Origin: Poseidonibacter lekithochrous
GTDB lineage: Bacteria; Campylobacterota; Campylobacteria; Campylobacterales; Arcobacteraceae
DNA: 64,000 bases
NCBI RefSeq assembly: GCF_018861145.1
Contig: NZ_JAHKQT010000023.1
Location: forward strand, 1-64,000
Direction of reading: 5' to 3'
The position numbers and the translations under genes are program-made. Positions 63,951 through 64,000 of this stretch are shown here, in pieces (position 1 is the first letter of the stretch; each line of letters opens with the position of its first letter). Under the pieces are notes generated by a model. That model was not told the origin of the DNA. It searched no databases and saw only the letters and a program-made list of their open reading frames with translations.

Positions 63951-64000
63951 TTTATTTCCTTAGTTTTTTAGTAGTCGTAAGCTACTTTATATTTTGGATC

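Noticed and set aside
1..64000. tRNA, rRNA, CRISPR arrays and insertion sequences
   Set aside because: None could be recognised: no cloverleaf-like or rRNA segments, no regularly spaced identical repeats with spacers, and no transposase motifs.

Overview
The window is very AT-rich. Its gene content is typical of a marine or host-associated Arcobacter-type member of the Campylobacterota: many histidine kinases with an H-box like IAHQWRQP, abundant c-di-GMP and chemotaxis genes, a CJM1_0395-type protein, a neutral zinc metallopeptidase and TTG/GTG starts. No rRNA, tRNA, IS element or CRISPR array was recognised. Species placement is inference.

Left part (1-21.3 kb). A very large two-partner-secretion adhesin runs off the left edge on the minus strand. 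It is divergent from an OmpR-type response regulator and a 7TM-DISM histidine kinase. The promoter region between them carries 11-bp-phased repeats in inverted orientation, which look like the regulator's own binding sites. Housekeeping genes follow (aroE, a methyltransferase, pgeF, malic enzyme, purU, trmL), then a second two-component pair, a stomatin/NfeD pair, and an iron-uptake operon: TonB-dependent receptor, NapH-like iron-sulfur membrane protein, exbB, exbD, tonB.

Middle (about 21.4-33.8 kb). The main discovery is a complete filamentous phage (inovirus) prophage. On the minus strand the order is: small early genes, probable ssDNA-binding protein (gV position), major coat protein (pVIII-like), a central terminator, three tiny membrane proteins, a pIII-like adsorption protein, a pVI-like protein, the Zot/pI ATPase, the phage's own secretin (pIV), a structured GC-richer intergenic region (probable origin and packaging signal), an HUH replication initiator, small ORFs, a helix-turn-helix protein and a tyrosine integrase. 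A repressor and a small exported protein read the other way at the right end. The order V-VIII-III-VI-I-IV-intergenic region-II is a circular permutation of the E. coli Ff phages. The lysogeny module (integrase, helix-turn-helix protein, repressor) is an addition. Several genes are shorter than 60 codons and easily missed.

Right part (33.8-64 kb). A NosL-like protein and a SafE-type membrane protein precede a cobalamin-uptake operon (btuB, btuF, btuD, btuC) that ends in a cobyrinate a,c-diamide synthase gene. That gene has no ATG, GTG or TTG in the right place and appears to start with ATC. A signalling block follows: HD-GYP response regulator, Cache histidine kinase, chemoreceptor with a CZB zinc domain, Cache-PAS-GGDEF diguanylate cyclase. 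The window closes with a thioesterase, a PLD nuclease, M48 protease, rmuC, a metal permease, a zinc metallopeptidase, moeA, a GNAT enzyme, a TtcA-like enzyme lacking one expected cluster cysteine, DUF523, thioredoxin, a YjfB-like protein, a CJM1_0395-type protein and a LysE exporter.

All functional calls come from reading motifs in the translated sequence; no database search was run.
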